Notes under the pieces: model-generated
Databases searched by the model: none
What the model saw: only the letters and a program-made list of their open reading frames with translations
What the model was told of the DNA's origin: nothing
Assembly: GCA_016711875.1 (NCBI GenBank)
Contig: JADJSD010000023.1
Location: forward strand, 390,371 to 454,370
Length of the DNA: 64,000 bases
Direction: 5' to 3'
From: Betaproteobacteria bacterium
GTDB taxonomy: Bacteria; Pseudomonadota; Gammaproteobacteria; Burkholderiales; Usitatibacteraceae
Position numbers and translations under genes: made by a program
In this document: positions 9,044 to 17,719 of the stretch, one piece after another
Layout of the letters: each line of letters begins with the position of its first letter
Position numbering within the stretch: position 1 is the stretch's first letter

Positions 9044-10114
9044 CTACTTCGCTGCCGCCGCCCTTGCGGCCTGGGCGCGGCGGATGATGCCGTTGTAGGC
9101 CTTGCCGGGGTAGGGCGGCGTGGACTGCAGCGCGTCGAAGCCGGGGATGGTCTCCATGTGCTTCACCATGCGATCGCGCATCGCCTTGTCCGGCAGCGGT
9201 CCCTTCAGCGCGCCGATGTTCTCGCTCTGGTGCGCCGGGTTGTTGGTCGCCGGGATCGCGACGGTGATGGCCGGGTGCGAGATCACCCACTTGAGGAAGA
9301 ACTGCGCCCAGTTCGCGATGCCCAGCTCCTTCGCGAAATCGGGCAGCGCGCGGCCCTCGACGAGCTTGAAGAGGCGCGCCTTCTCGAAGGGCATGTTCAC
9401 GAGCACGGCGGTGCCCTTGTCCATCGCCGCGGGCAGGATTCGCTCCTCGGCCTGGCGCGCCTGGATGGAGTAGTGCACCTGCACGAAGTCGAGGTCGCTC
9501 CTTTCCACGTGGCCCGCGAGGGCGCCGAAGTAGGGGAACTCGTGGTGGGTGACGCCGACGTACTTGATCTTGCCTTCCTTCTTCCAGTTCTTGAGAACCG
9601 GCACGATCTGGTCGACGTTCACCAGGCTGTGCACCTGCATCACGTCGAGCTTCTCGCGCCACAGGCGCTGCTGGCTCTGCTCGAAGCTCTTCTTCGCGTG
9701 GCTGTCGTCGGCGAGGAATTCGCCCGTCGACCAGATCTTGTTGCAGATGAAGAGCTGCTCGGTGATGCCGAGTGCGGCGGCGTAGTCGCCCAGGCTGATC
9801 TCGCCCGTGCCGTAGAGGGGCGAGGTGTCGACGACGCGACCGCCGCCCTCGAAGAAGCGCTTGAGGATCTCGCGGATGTGTTCGCGCGGCGCGCCGGGCA
9901 GCAGGTCCCACGTGAGGTAGGTGCCCAGGCCGATGGCCGGCAGCACTTCGCCCGTGCGCGGGATCTTGCGGGTGATGAGGCCCGCGGCAGGTTGCGCCAT
10001 CGCGGCGCCGGAGGCGAGGATGCCACCGGGCAGTGCGGTGGCGGCGGCCGCGAGGCCCACCGACTTGAAGAAATCGCGGCGGGCGCTTTGCTGGGGATTC
10101 TCGGGGTGGGACAT
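9044..10114 (-). CDS. Tat-exported aldo/keto reductase
   Basis: NAD(P)H-dependent oxidoreductase of the aldo/keto reductase superfamily, 356 residues. A twin-arginine signal (ARRDFFKS) and the hydrophobic stretch after it predict periplasmic export of the folded protein. The AKR tetrad is visible: Asp and Tyr in VVDTSPLYGTGE, Lys in FICNKIW and His in VMQVHSL. A late SENIGAL segment is the cofactor-binding end. Periplasmic AKRs carrying Tat signals occur in several proteobacteria; the substrate is unknown. Starts 234 bp from the divergent psiF-like gene. Confidence 0.88.
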   Translation of the reverse strand: MSHPENPQQSARRDFFKSVGLAAAATALPGGILASGAAMAQPAAGLITRKIPRTGEVLPAIGLGTYLTWDLLPGAPREHIREILKRFFEGGGRVVDTSPLYGTGEISLGDYAAALGITEQLFICNKIWSTGEFLADDSHAKKSFEQSQQRLWREKLDVMQVHSLVNVDQIVPVLKNWKKEGKIKYVGVTHHEFPYFGALAGHVERSDLDFVQVHYSIQARQAEERILPAAMDKGTAVLVNMPFEKARLFKLVEGRALPDFAKELGIANWAQFFLKWVISHPAITVAIPATNNPAHQSENIGALKGPLPDKAMRDRMVKHMETIPGFDALQSTPPYPGKAYNGIIRRAQAARAAAAK

Positions 10115-10348
10115 GGCGGAAGGCTCCGGGTCGATGGCGGGGACGGGTCTGCCGAAAAATATAGCCGCAAAGCGCCGCGCGCGCACGGGCGATGGACTTC
10201 GGGGCCACGCGTGGGCATTGCCATCGTCAATCGCCGCGAGCCCCGCGGCGATTCTCGGTCGCGCGAAGGGCCGCCCGCGTCGTCTCATGGCATCGCAACG
10301 CCGGGGCCCGAACGCCCCATTCCCAATCCACCGATTCGAAAGGACGCC

Positions 10349-10651
10349 ATGAAGACCCGACTCATCGCCATCGCCGCGGCCACCCTCGCCGCCTCCCTGT
10401 TCGCCCCCGCCGCCTTCGCGGAGGACACGGCTCGCACCGCCGCCTGCAAGAAGGAAACCGCCCACCTGAAGGGCGAGGAGCACAGCACCGCCTTCGCCCG
10501 CTGCCTCAAGGCCGACAAGGTCGCGCGCGCCGATTCCCCCGCGCAGGACCGCCAGCAGAACAAGATGAAGGCCTGCAACACCGAGGCCGGCAAGAAGGAA
10601 CTGAAGGGCGACGAGCGCCGCGCCTTCATGAGCAGCTGCCTGAAGGGCTAG
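10349..10651 (+). CDS. PsiF-repeat family periplasmic protein
   Basis: A 100-residue exported protein with a signal peptide (cleavage near AFAED) and two PsiF-type repeats, each with a Cys pair about 20 residues apart (ACKKETAHLKG..CLK and ACNTEAGKKELKG..CLK). E. coli psiF is phosphate-starvation inducible, but the protein function is unknown. The ATG has an AAAGGA ribosome site. Its TAG stop overlaps the stop of the convergent HDOD gene. Confidence 0.88.
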   Translation: MKTRLIAIAAATLAASLFAPAAFAEDTARTAACKKETAHLKGEEHSTAFARCLKADKVARADSPAQDRQQNKMKACNTEAGKKELKGDERRAFMSSCLKG

Positions 10652-11526
10652 TCGTCCCGGGCGGCCGCGAGCGCCCCCTCGGCGAGGCCCGGAAGGTCCG
10701 CCTCGTCGAGGCCGAGCACGCCCAGCACCTGCGCTCGCCAGCGCGACCAGACGACCTGCGCCACGGGCGAGGGCTGCGCGTCGAGGATGTGGTCGGCCAG
10801 GAAGCCCAGCGCGACGAGCGCGCGCGCGTCGCGGTTCACGACCGGCAGCGCCTCGGCGAGGACACGCCCGTCGTGGTGGTGGCGGATCGCGAGGCACAGG
10901 GATTCGGGCAGGTACCAGCTCGTCGCGAGCGCGTGTCCGGCGTGCGCGTGGTCGGTGCCGGCGAGGCCGGATTCCAGCGTGAGGAGCGTGAGCGTATGCG
11001 GGAAGCCGTGTTCGCGCAGCGACTCCGAGTACGCGAGGCCGTGCTTGCAGAGCATGAGCAGCGTGCCGCAGTCCCGGAAAAGCCCGAAGGTGTACGCGTC
11101 GTCCCGGTTCGCCCGTTGCGTCGCCTGGGCGAGGAAACCCAGCACCGGCGCGAGCCGCGCGGCGTGCGACCAGACCGGATCGGTCGCGGCGGCGAGCGAG
11201 GCGGGAAACGCGTGCTTGAGCGCGAGCCCGGTCACGATGCGCATCGCGCTGCGGAGCCCGAGGAAAAGCAGGGCCTGCTGCACCGAGGTGGCCTTCACGA
11301 AGACGCTGTAGAAGGGCGAGTTCACCGTCTTCATGAGCGCCGCGGCGAGGCCCGGGTCGTGCGAGATGAGCGCGCCGATGCGCGGGAGGTCGGGGTCCTC
11401 GCGGCGCGATTCCTCGAGCAGGTCGGTCACGATCGCGGGGCACGGCGGGACACCCAGGTCGGTCACGATGCGGCTCGCGACTTCGCCGGCGAGCGTGGGC
11501 GTGTCGTCTGGGGCGAGGAGGGCCAT
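10648..11526 (-). CDS. HDOD domain signalling protein
   Basis: A 292-residue HDOD-domain protein. The HDOD region (about residues 20-215) shows LISHDPGLAAALMKTVNSPFY and later FRDCGTLLM and HAHAGHALA, a degenerate HD fold without the full metal-binding set. No GGDEF, EAL or other output domain is fused. Family members act in signalling and in motility or stress control, often through partner proteins. The start at 11526 was chosen because the domain begins just after it and longer versions run into the divergent acyltransferase gene. Confidence 0.85.
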   Translation of the reverse strand: MALLAPDDTPTLAGEVASRIVTDLGVPPCPAIVTDLLEESRREDPDLPRIGALISHDPGLAAALMKTVNSPFYSVFVKATSVQQALLFLGLRSAMRIVTGLALKHAFPASLAAATDPVWSHAARLAPVLGFLAQATQRANRDDAYTFGLFRDCGTLLMLCKHGLAYSESLREHGFPHTLTLLTLESGLAGTDHAHAGHALATSWYLPESLCLAIRHHHDGRVLAEALPVVNRDARALVALGFLADHILDAQPSPVAQVVWSRWRAQVLGVLGLDEADLPGLAEGALAAARDD

Positions 11527-11673
11527 CGTCGGGTCGGGGTGGTGCCGGAGGAAAGGCGTTCGTGTCTTACGGCCCCCGGCCCGGCGACTTGAGCGGGGCC
11601 GCCGCGGTTTGTTGCGCTCCGTCAGCATCGCGGGCGCGGGCTGCGGCGATACTCGTCGCACCGGAATGCCGCC

Positions 11674-12972
11674 ATGACCGCCGCCGTCTCCCGCCCGCTC
11701 GATCGCGCCGAAGCCTTCTTCTGGTTTCTCGACCGCTGCTCGTCGATGAACTTCGCCGTGATGGCCGAAGGCGAGGGGCCGCTCGCGCCCGCGGCCTTCG
11801 CCGACGCCGTCGCGCGCGCGCAGCGCGTGCACCCGCTCCTCGCCGTCGCCATCGAATCGCCCGGTGGCGGGCCGCTCGCCTTCGTGCCCCGGCCCGATGC
11901 GGCCGTGACCCTGGAACGGCAATCGCCGGGCGAAGCCTGGGGCAAGCGCATCGCGGCGGCGCTCGCGCGGCCCTTCGCCCTCGACGAGGCGCCGCTGGTG
12001 CGCGCTCTCTGGCACGACGGCGTCGATGGCCGCTGGGCCGCGGCCCTCGTCTTCCAGCATTGCATCGCCGATGGCCGCTCGGGACTCAGGCTCCTGCGCG
12101 AGGTGCTCGAGGATGCGATCGGCACGCACGGCGGCGCGGCCGCGATCGCGCCGCGCGAGCCGCTCACTTCACGCTTCCCGGCCCAGTACCGCGGGCCCGA
12201 GGGCGCCCTGCGCGCCCAGGCCTGGCGGGCGCAGCTGAAGGCGGACGGCGCGCGCCGTCCCGAGACGCTGCCGGGCTTCGTGCGGTCCGGGGATCCGATC
12301 CGGCCCGGGCTCGTCTCCTTCCGCCTCGACGAAAGCGTCGTGCGCGGGCTCGTCGCGAAGGCCCGCGAGGCGGGGGCGAGCGTGCATGGCGCCCTGGGCG
12401 CCGCGGAGCTCATGGCCTGCCGCGAGCGGTTCGCGGGCGGGGTCGACCCGCGCCTCATGCTCACGAGCCCGGTGGACCTGCGCGGCCACCTCGCCGGCCC
12501 GCTGGACGACGCCACCCCGGCCTTCGCGGTGACGCTGCTCTCGACCGCCGTCGACGTGAAGGCCGAGCCGGAGCTCTGGACCCTCGCGCGCCACCTCACG
12601 CGGGACCTGCGCCGGCAGGTGGCCGAGGGCTGCGGGCACCTCTTCTACCAGCTCGTGCCGCCGGCGGAGACGCTGCCGCCCACGCCGGAGGCCATCGAGG
12701 GGATCCGGGCGTACCTGGCGCGCATGCCGACGGCCTGCGTCCTCTCGAATGCGGGGTCGGTCACCCGGGTGGCCGGGCGCGGGGGCGTGCGCGTGGACGG
12801 CCTTTCGTTCGCGCTTTGCCCGATGGGGCACCAGCCGCTCTTCGTGGCCGCGGCCACCCACGGCGAGGTACTCGAGATCAACGTCGTCCACGACGAGGCG
12901 CGCCTGCCCGCGGCTGAGGCGCGAGCGCTGGCGGGTTCGCTGGAATCGCGCCTGCGGCAGGCGGCGGCCTGA
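11674..12972 (+). CDS. Condensation/acyltransferase-domain protein
   Basis: A 432-residue protein of the CoA-dependent acyltransferase / NRPS condensation superfamily. The active-site HxxxD motif is HCIADG (about residues 129-134), and the second half has the PVDLRG-type bridge block characteristic of condensation-fold enzymes. Single-domain members include PapA/phthiocerol dimycocerosyl transferase-like and wax-ester-synthase-like proteins, so acyl transfer to an alcohol or amine is expected. No partner biosynthesis genes are adjacent, and the substrate is open. Divergent from the HDOD gene. Confidence 0.75.
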   Translation: MTAAVSRPLDRAEAFFWFLDRCSSMNFAVMAEGEGPLAPAAFADAVARAQRVHPLLAVAIESPGGGPLAFVPRPDAAVTLERQSPGEAWGKRIAAALARPFALDEAPLVRALWHDGVDGRWAAALVFQHCIADGRSGLRLLREVLEDAIGTHGGAAAIAPREPLTSRFPAQYRGPEGALRAQAWRAQLKADGARRPETLPGFVRSGDPIRPGLVSFRLDESVVRGLVAKAREAGASVHGALGAAELMACRERFAGGVDPRLMLTSPVDLRGHLAGPLDDATPAFAVTLLSTAVDVKAEPELWTLARHLTRDLRRQVAEGCGHLFYQLVPPAETLPPTPEAIEGIRAYLARMPTACVLSNAGSVTRVAGRGGVRVDGLSFALCPMGHQPLFVAAATHGEVLEINVVHDEARLPAAEARALAGSLESRLRQAAA

Positions 12973-13084
12973 CCGCGCCCTTTCGCCCTGCGCCGCGCTA
13001 CAGGTTTTTCCGGCGAGGCCGTTAATCCGTTAGCACCGCAAACCCGGCCCGAAAGGGGCCGGCCCGATCTCCCGGAGAAAAATC

Positions 13085-13933
13085 ATGTCCATCCGCTTCA
13101 GGGCGCTCCTCGCGGGCGCCGTGGCCAGCGTCGCTTTCGCGGCCGTGGCAGCGCCGCCCGCCGACGGCTACCGGTTCTCGCCCGTCAACCAGTACGGCAT
13201 CAACCTGACCGCGGCGTACTGGAATCCCGTCATCGCCTACGTCACGGAGAAGAGCGGCGTGAAGCTGCAGCTTCGCATCGGCCGCACCTCGGCGGACACG
13301 ACGGCGTACGTGCTCGCGCAGGAAGTCGAGTTCGTCTTCACCAACCACCTCTTCAGCCCGGAGCGCGAGCAGCTCGGCTGGAAGGTCTTCGGCCGCCGCC
13401 AGACGCCGCCGGTGAAGGGCCAGATCGCGGTCTTCGACGATTCGCCCGTCAGGAGCCTCGCGGACCTGGCCGGCAAGGAAGTCGCGTTTCCCGGCCCCGA
13501 GGCCTTCATCGCCTACAAGATTCCCTACGCGCACCTGCTGTCGCAGAAGATCGACGCGCGCGTGGTCTTCGGCGGCAACCAGGACGGGGCGCTCGCCCAG
13601 CTCCTGGCCGGCAAGGTGGCGGCCGTCGGCGGCAATTCGCAGCTGCTCGAGGGCTACCAGAAGCGCGAGAACAAGAAGCTGCGCGTCCTCTGGAGCTCCG
13701 ACCCGTTCTACGACCTCGCCCTGATGGCGGCATCCAAGGTGCCGGACAAGGACGTGAAGGCCGTCGCCGCCGCGTTCTTCGGCATGCACAAGGACCCGAA
13801 AGGCCGCGAGGTGCTGGAGAAGGCCTCCGCCGCCGTGGGCCTCACCGCCGATGCGTACTTCCTCGCCTCCGACGGCAGCGAGTACGCGAACTACCGCCGC
13901 TTCTACCAGAGCGCGCCGGCCAGCCTGCGCTAG
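13085..13933 (+). CDS. PhnD-like periplasmic binding protein
   Basis: Exported solute-binding protein of 282 residues in the phosphate/phosphite/phosphonate-binding family (PhnD-like). Signal peptide ends near AAVAAP; the mature domain shows GINLTAAYWNP, VEFVFTNHLFSP and the late SSDPFYDLALMA. A GGAGAA ribosome site precedes the ATG. There is no permease or ATPase beside it. Instead it is followed 21 bp later by a membrane histidine kinase, so it probably presents ligand to that kinase and not to a transporter. The ligand need not be a phosphonate. Confidence 0.88.
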   Translation: MSIRFRALLAGAVASVAFAAVAAPPADGYRFSPVNQYGINLTAAYWNPVIAYVTEKSGVKLQLRIGRTSADTTAYVLAQEVEFVFTNHLFSPEREQLGWKVFGRRQTPPVKGQIAVFDDSPVRSLADLAGKEVAFPGPEAFIAYKIPYAHLLSQKIDARVVFGGNQDGALAQLLAGKVAAVGGNSQLLEGYQKRENKKLRVLWSSDPFYDLALMAASKVPDKDVKAVAAAFFGMHKDPKGREVLEKASAAVGLTADAYFLASDGSEYANYRRFYQSAPASLR

Positions 13934-13954
13934 CGCAGGCAAGCCCCGCCTGCC

Positions 13955-16900
13955 GTGAAGCGCCTCCTCGCGCTGCTGCCCAAGTCCCTCGTCGTACGCG
14001 TCTTCGCGCTGTACACCGTGACGCTGCTCGTCTTCGGCGGGCTGGGACTGGGTACGTTCGTCGCGTACTACGTGCGTTCGGACATCGAGGACAAGAACAT
14101 CACGGGCGCGATGATCGTGGAGGTGGTCGCGCAGACGACCACCGACAGCGCGATCATTGGCGACTACGACACGATCGAGAAGACGCTGCAGCGGGCGATC
14201 TCCCGTTCGCCGTTCCACCAGGCCGCGTTCATCGACATGATCGGGGGCAAGGTCCAGGTGGCCGCGCCCCAGTCCTCTCCCGCGTCGGCACCCGACTTCA
14301 TCGAGAACTGGGTGAAATCCGAGCTGGGCGACGTGAACCGCACCATCTCGGTGGGCGGACGCGACTACGGCGTGCTGCGGCTCATCTTCGACACCGACCA
14401 CATCGCCGCCACCTACTGGCAGTTCGCTCGCATCGCCTTCGGCGCGGGCGCGGCGGCGGTGCTCGGGGGCCTCTTCCTCATCTGGATTCCCGTGCGCCGA
14501 TGGCTCGGCAACCTCGACCGCCTGAAGGCCTTCGAGGCGGACCTGCAGGCCGGCACGCTCGACCCGAAGAAATACCTTTCGGCGGACGCGCCCGTCGAGA
14601 TCCGGCGCACGTTCGAGTTGCTGGGACGCACGGCCTCGAGCCTGCAATCCGAGCGCGAGCAGGCGAGCGTCACCCTGGCCGCGATCGCGGACGCGGTGCT
14701 CGCGCTCGACGCGGCCGGGCTCGTGACCTACGCCAATCCGGCCGCCGCGGGCCTGCTCGGGCTCACGGTCGAGGAACTCGCCGGTTGCGACGTGCGCGCG
14801 CTCCTGCCGGGCGCCTTCGACCCGGGCGCGCCGCTCGCGCCGTGGCGCTCGCAGCGGCTGCGCCTCGCGAGCGGCGACACCGGGGAGCACTACCTCGACA
14901 CGACGCTCTCGGCCATCGCGGGCACGGGGGGCGGGGCCGGCGGCTGGGTGCTCGCGGCGCGCGACGTGACGGAGGCCTGGCGGCTGGAGGAACGCCTCCG
15001 CACGGAGCTCGCCGCGCGCCAGGACGCGCTCGAATCGCTGCGCGGCCTCCTGGAGGGACTCCTGCCGGCGGCGGGCCATGCGATGCGCGTGGGTTCGGGC
15101 GACATCGGCGTCGTGTCGGCCCTCGTCGCGGAACTGGTGCGCGAGCGCGAGGAGGGCCGCCGCGCGCTCGACAACCAGAAGTTCGCGCTCGACCAGCACG
15201 CCATCGTGAGCGTGACCGACCGCGAGGGGCGCATCGTCTACGCGAACGACCGCTTCTGCGAGACCACCGGTTACCGGCGCGAAGACCTGATCGGCTCGCG
15301 CCATTCCCGGGTGAGTTCGGGCATCCACCCGCCGGAGATGTACGCGCAGCTGTGGCGGACCATCATCGAAGGGCGCGTGTGGCAGGGCGAGATCTGCAAC
15401 CGCACGGCCGACGGCCGCCTCAAGTGGTTCAACTCGACCATCGTGCCGCTGCCGGGCCCGGACGGCGAGCCCGAGCAGTTCATCGGCATCTCGACGGACG
15501 TGACGGACCTGAAGGAAACCGAGGCGGCGCTGCAGCGCGCGAAGGATGCCGCGGAATCGGCCAACCGCGCCAAGAGCGACTTCCTCGCCAACATGAGCCA
15601 CGAGATCCGCACGCCGATGAACGGCATCATCGGCATGTCGAACCTGGTGCTCGATTCGCGCCTCGAGGCCGAGCAGCGCGAGTACGTGGGCATCGTGAAG
15701 AGCTCGGCCGAGGCCCTGCTCGTCATCATCAACGACATCCTCGACTTCTCGAAGATCGAGGCCGGCAAGCTCGTGGTGGAATCGCTGCCCTTCGACGTGC
15801 GCCGCGCGGTGGACGACGCGATGCGCTCGCTGGCGCTGCCGGCGCGCGAGAAGGGCCTGCGGCTTCGCGCCGAGGTGGATGCCGGGGTACCGGCGGAGGT
15901 CGTGGGCGACTCGGGCCGCTACCGGCAGGTGCTCATGAACCTCGTGGGCAATGCCATCAAGTTCACGCAGGAAGGCGAGGTGCAGGTGCGCGTGTCGACG
16001 CGCTCCGGCGAAGGCGAGGCGATGGTCCTCGAGACCTCGGTGCGCGACACCGGCATCGGCATCGGCGCCGACAAGCTCGCGCACATCTTCGATGCCTTCA
16101 CGCAGGAGGACACCTCCATCACCCGCCGTTACGGCGGGACGGGCCTTGGCCTCACCATCTCGCGTCGCCTGGTCGAGCTCATGGACGGGCGCATCCGCGT
16201 CGAGAGCGAGGTGGGCAAGGGCAGCGATTTCGCGTTCACGGTGGCGGTGAGGACGCGCGCCGCCGCCATGCCGGGCGAGGCCGACGCGCGTGTCCTCGCG
16301 GGCCGGCGCGTGCTGATCGTGGACGACGCCCAGAGCCACCGCGAAACTCTCCAGCGACTCATCGAAGGCTGGGGCATGAAGGTGGAAGTCGCGGATTCGG
16401 CCAACACGGCGCTTGCACGGCTCCTGGGCGAGGCGCCCTTCGACGCGCTGCTGCTCGACGCCGAACTGCACGAGATGACGGGGGCGCAGTTCGCCCTGGC
16501 CCTCGACCAGCCGGCCTACGCGAACGTGCGCCTGCCCATTGTCCTGCTGGAGTCCGGGGCCGGCGCGGGCATCCCGCCGCGCGGGGTGACTCGCGTGGTC
16601 CGCACGCCGCTCGCGCCGTCCGACCTCATGGACGCGCTCGCGTTCGCCCTGCGCCGGCCGCGCTCCCGCGAGATCCTCTCGATGCACGTGCTCCTGGTCG
16701 AGGACAACATCATCAACGAGCGCGTGGCGACGGCCATGCTCGAGAAGCGCGGCTGCCGCGTGAGCGTGGCGCACGACGGCGAGGAGGCGCTGGCGGCCTG
16801 CGAGTCGCGCACGTTCGATGCCGTGCTCATGGACATGCAGATGCCCGTGATGGACGGCCTGGAGGCGACGCGGCGCCTGCGTGAGCGCGAGGCGGCCCTG

Positions 16901-17062
16901 CGGCATGCGCGCACGCCGGTGCTCGCGATGACGGCCAATGCGATGGAGGAGGACCGCGAGGCGTGCCTCGCCGCGGGCATGGACGATTTCCTCGCGAAGC
17001 CCATCAGGCCGGACGAGCTGTTCGCCCGGCTCGAGCGGCTGGCCCGGCCCGCCGCCGCCTGA
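13955..17062 (+). CDS. Hybrid sensor histidine kinase
   Basis: A 1035-residue hybrid kinase starting at GTG. Layout: first membrane helix about 15-37, a periplasmic part of roughly 115 residues, second helix about 158-180, a short linker, one weak PAS domain (about 236-345), a clear PAS domain (about 405-525), a HisKA domain with His549 in MSHEIRTPMNG, a HATPase domain with DTGIGI and GTGLGL, a first receiver (about 786-900, acceptor Asp835) and a second receiver with Asp960 in LMDMQMPVMDG and the KP motif. The phosphorelay ends in the second receiver; no HPt domain is fused. Co-transcribed with the PhnD-like protein, which is likely its extracytoplasmic sensor. Confidence 0.93.
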   Translation: MKRLLALLPKSLVVRVFALYTVTLLVFGGLGLGTFVAYYVRSDIEDKNITGAMIVEVVAQTTTDSAIIGDYDTIEKTLQRAISRSPFHQAAFIDMIGGKVQVAAPQSSPASAPDFIENWVKSELGDVNRTISVGGRDYGVLRLIFDTDHIAATYWQFARIAFGAGAAAVLGGLFLIWIPVRRWLGNLDRLKAFEADLQAGTLDPKKYLSADAPVEIRRTFELLGRTASSLQSEREQASVTLAAIADAVLALDAAGLVTYANPAAAGLLGLTVEELAGCDVRALLPGAFDPGAPLAPWRSQRLRLASGDTGEHYLDTTLSAIAGTGGGAGGWVLAARDVTEAWRLEERLRTELAARQDALESLRGLLEGLLPAAGHAMRVGSGDIGVVSALVAELVREREEGRRALDNQKFALDQHAIVSVTDREGRIVYANDRFCETTGYRREDLIGSRHSRVSSGIHPPEMYAQLWRTIIEGRVWQGEICNRTADGRLKWFNSTIVPLPGPDGEPEQFIGISTDVTDLKETEAALQRAKDAAESANRAKSDFLANMSHEIRTPMNGIIGMSNLVLDSRLEAEQREYVGIVKSSAEALLVIINDILDFSKIEAGKLVVESLPFDVRRAVDDAMRSLALPAREKGLRLRAEVDAGVPAEVVGDSGRYRQVLMNLVGNAIKFTQEGEVQVRVSTRSGEGEAMVLETSVRDTGIGIGADKLAHIFDAFTQEDTSITRRYGGTGLGLTISRRLVELMDGRIRVESEVGKGSDFAFTVAVRTRAAAMPGEADARVLAGRRVLIVDDAQSHRETLQRLIEGWGMKVEVADSANTALARLLGEAPFDALLLDAELHEMTGAQFALALDQPAYANVRLPIVLLESGAGAGIPPRGVTRVVRTPLAPSDLMDALAFALRRPRSREILSMHVLLVEDNIINERVATAMLEKRGCRVSVAHDGEEALAACESRTFDAVLMDMQMPVMDGLEATRRLREREAALRHARTPVLAMTANAMEEDREACLAAGMDDFLAKPIRPDELFARLERLARPAAA

Positions 17063-17719
17063 TCAGGGCGTCCGCGGCTCCTTCGGGGGCGAGGGCGTGG
17101 GCTTGATGCCCAGCTTGTCGGCGGCGCGAACGAGTTCGGCCACCGACTTCACCCGCATCTTCTCCATGATGCGGCCGCGGTGCACCTTCACCGTCTTCTC
17201 CGTCGTGCCGATCTCGGCGGCGATCACCTTGTTGCGCTTGCCGGCGATCACGTGCGTGAGCACTTCGCGCTCGCGCGGGGTGAGCTCGCCGTAGGCGAGG
17301 GCGATGTCCTTCTTCGTCGACTTCTCGCTCCACGAGGCGCGCGCGCGGTCGATCGCGCGCGAGAGCGCCGCGATGAGCGTCGCCGCCTCGACCGGCTTCA
17401 GGAGGAAGTCGACGGCGCCGCGCTTCATCGAGGTGACCGCGCCGGGCACGTCCCCGTGGCCGGTGAGGAAGACCACCGCGACCTCGGGGCGCGTGGCCTG
17501 CAGTCGCGCGTGCAGGTCGAGGCCGCTCTTGCCCGGCAGCCCGATGTCGAGAAGGGCGACCGCCGGTCCGGCGATCGAGGGCGCGAAGGCGAGGAAATCC
17601 TCGGCGCTCGCGAAGGATTCGGGGTCGGCGCCCTCGGCGCGCAGCAATCGCGTGAGGGAAGTGCGGACGGACGGGTCGTCGTCGACGATGAAGAGGCTCA
17701 CGCCCTCGGCGGCGATCAT
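17063..17719 (-). CDS. FixJ/NarL-type response regulator
   Basis: A 218-residue regulator: receiver domain (about 6-120) with acidic pair DDD, acceptor Asp58 in LLDIGLPG and the conserved Lys in LLKPVE, then a LuxR-type helix-turn-helix (about 140-200) beginning ELTPREREVL and including TTEKTVKVHRGRIMEKM. It would bind DNA when phosphorylated by the adjacent kinase, whose stop codon overlaps its start (ATGA). Its target genes cannot be read here. Confidence 0.92.
   Translation of the reverse strand: MIAAEGVSLFIVDDDPSVRTSLTRLLRAEGADPESFASAEDFLAFAPSIAGPAVALLDIGLPGKSGLDLHARLQATRPEVAVVFLTGHGDVPGAVTSMKRGAVDFLLKPVEAATLIAALSRAIDRARASWSEKSTKKDIALAYGELTPREREVLTHVIAGKRNKVIAAEIGTTEKTVKVHRGRIMEKMRVKSVAELVRAADKLGIKPTPSPPKEPRTP

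Noticed and set aside
13022..16906. 1294-residue antisense open frame over the hybrid kinase
   Set aside because: It is an Arg/His/Gly/Glu-rich shadow of the kinase codons in GC-rich DNA with no recognisable domain.
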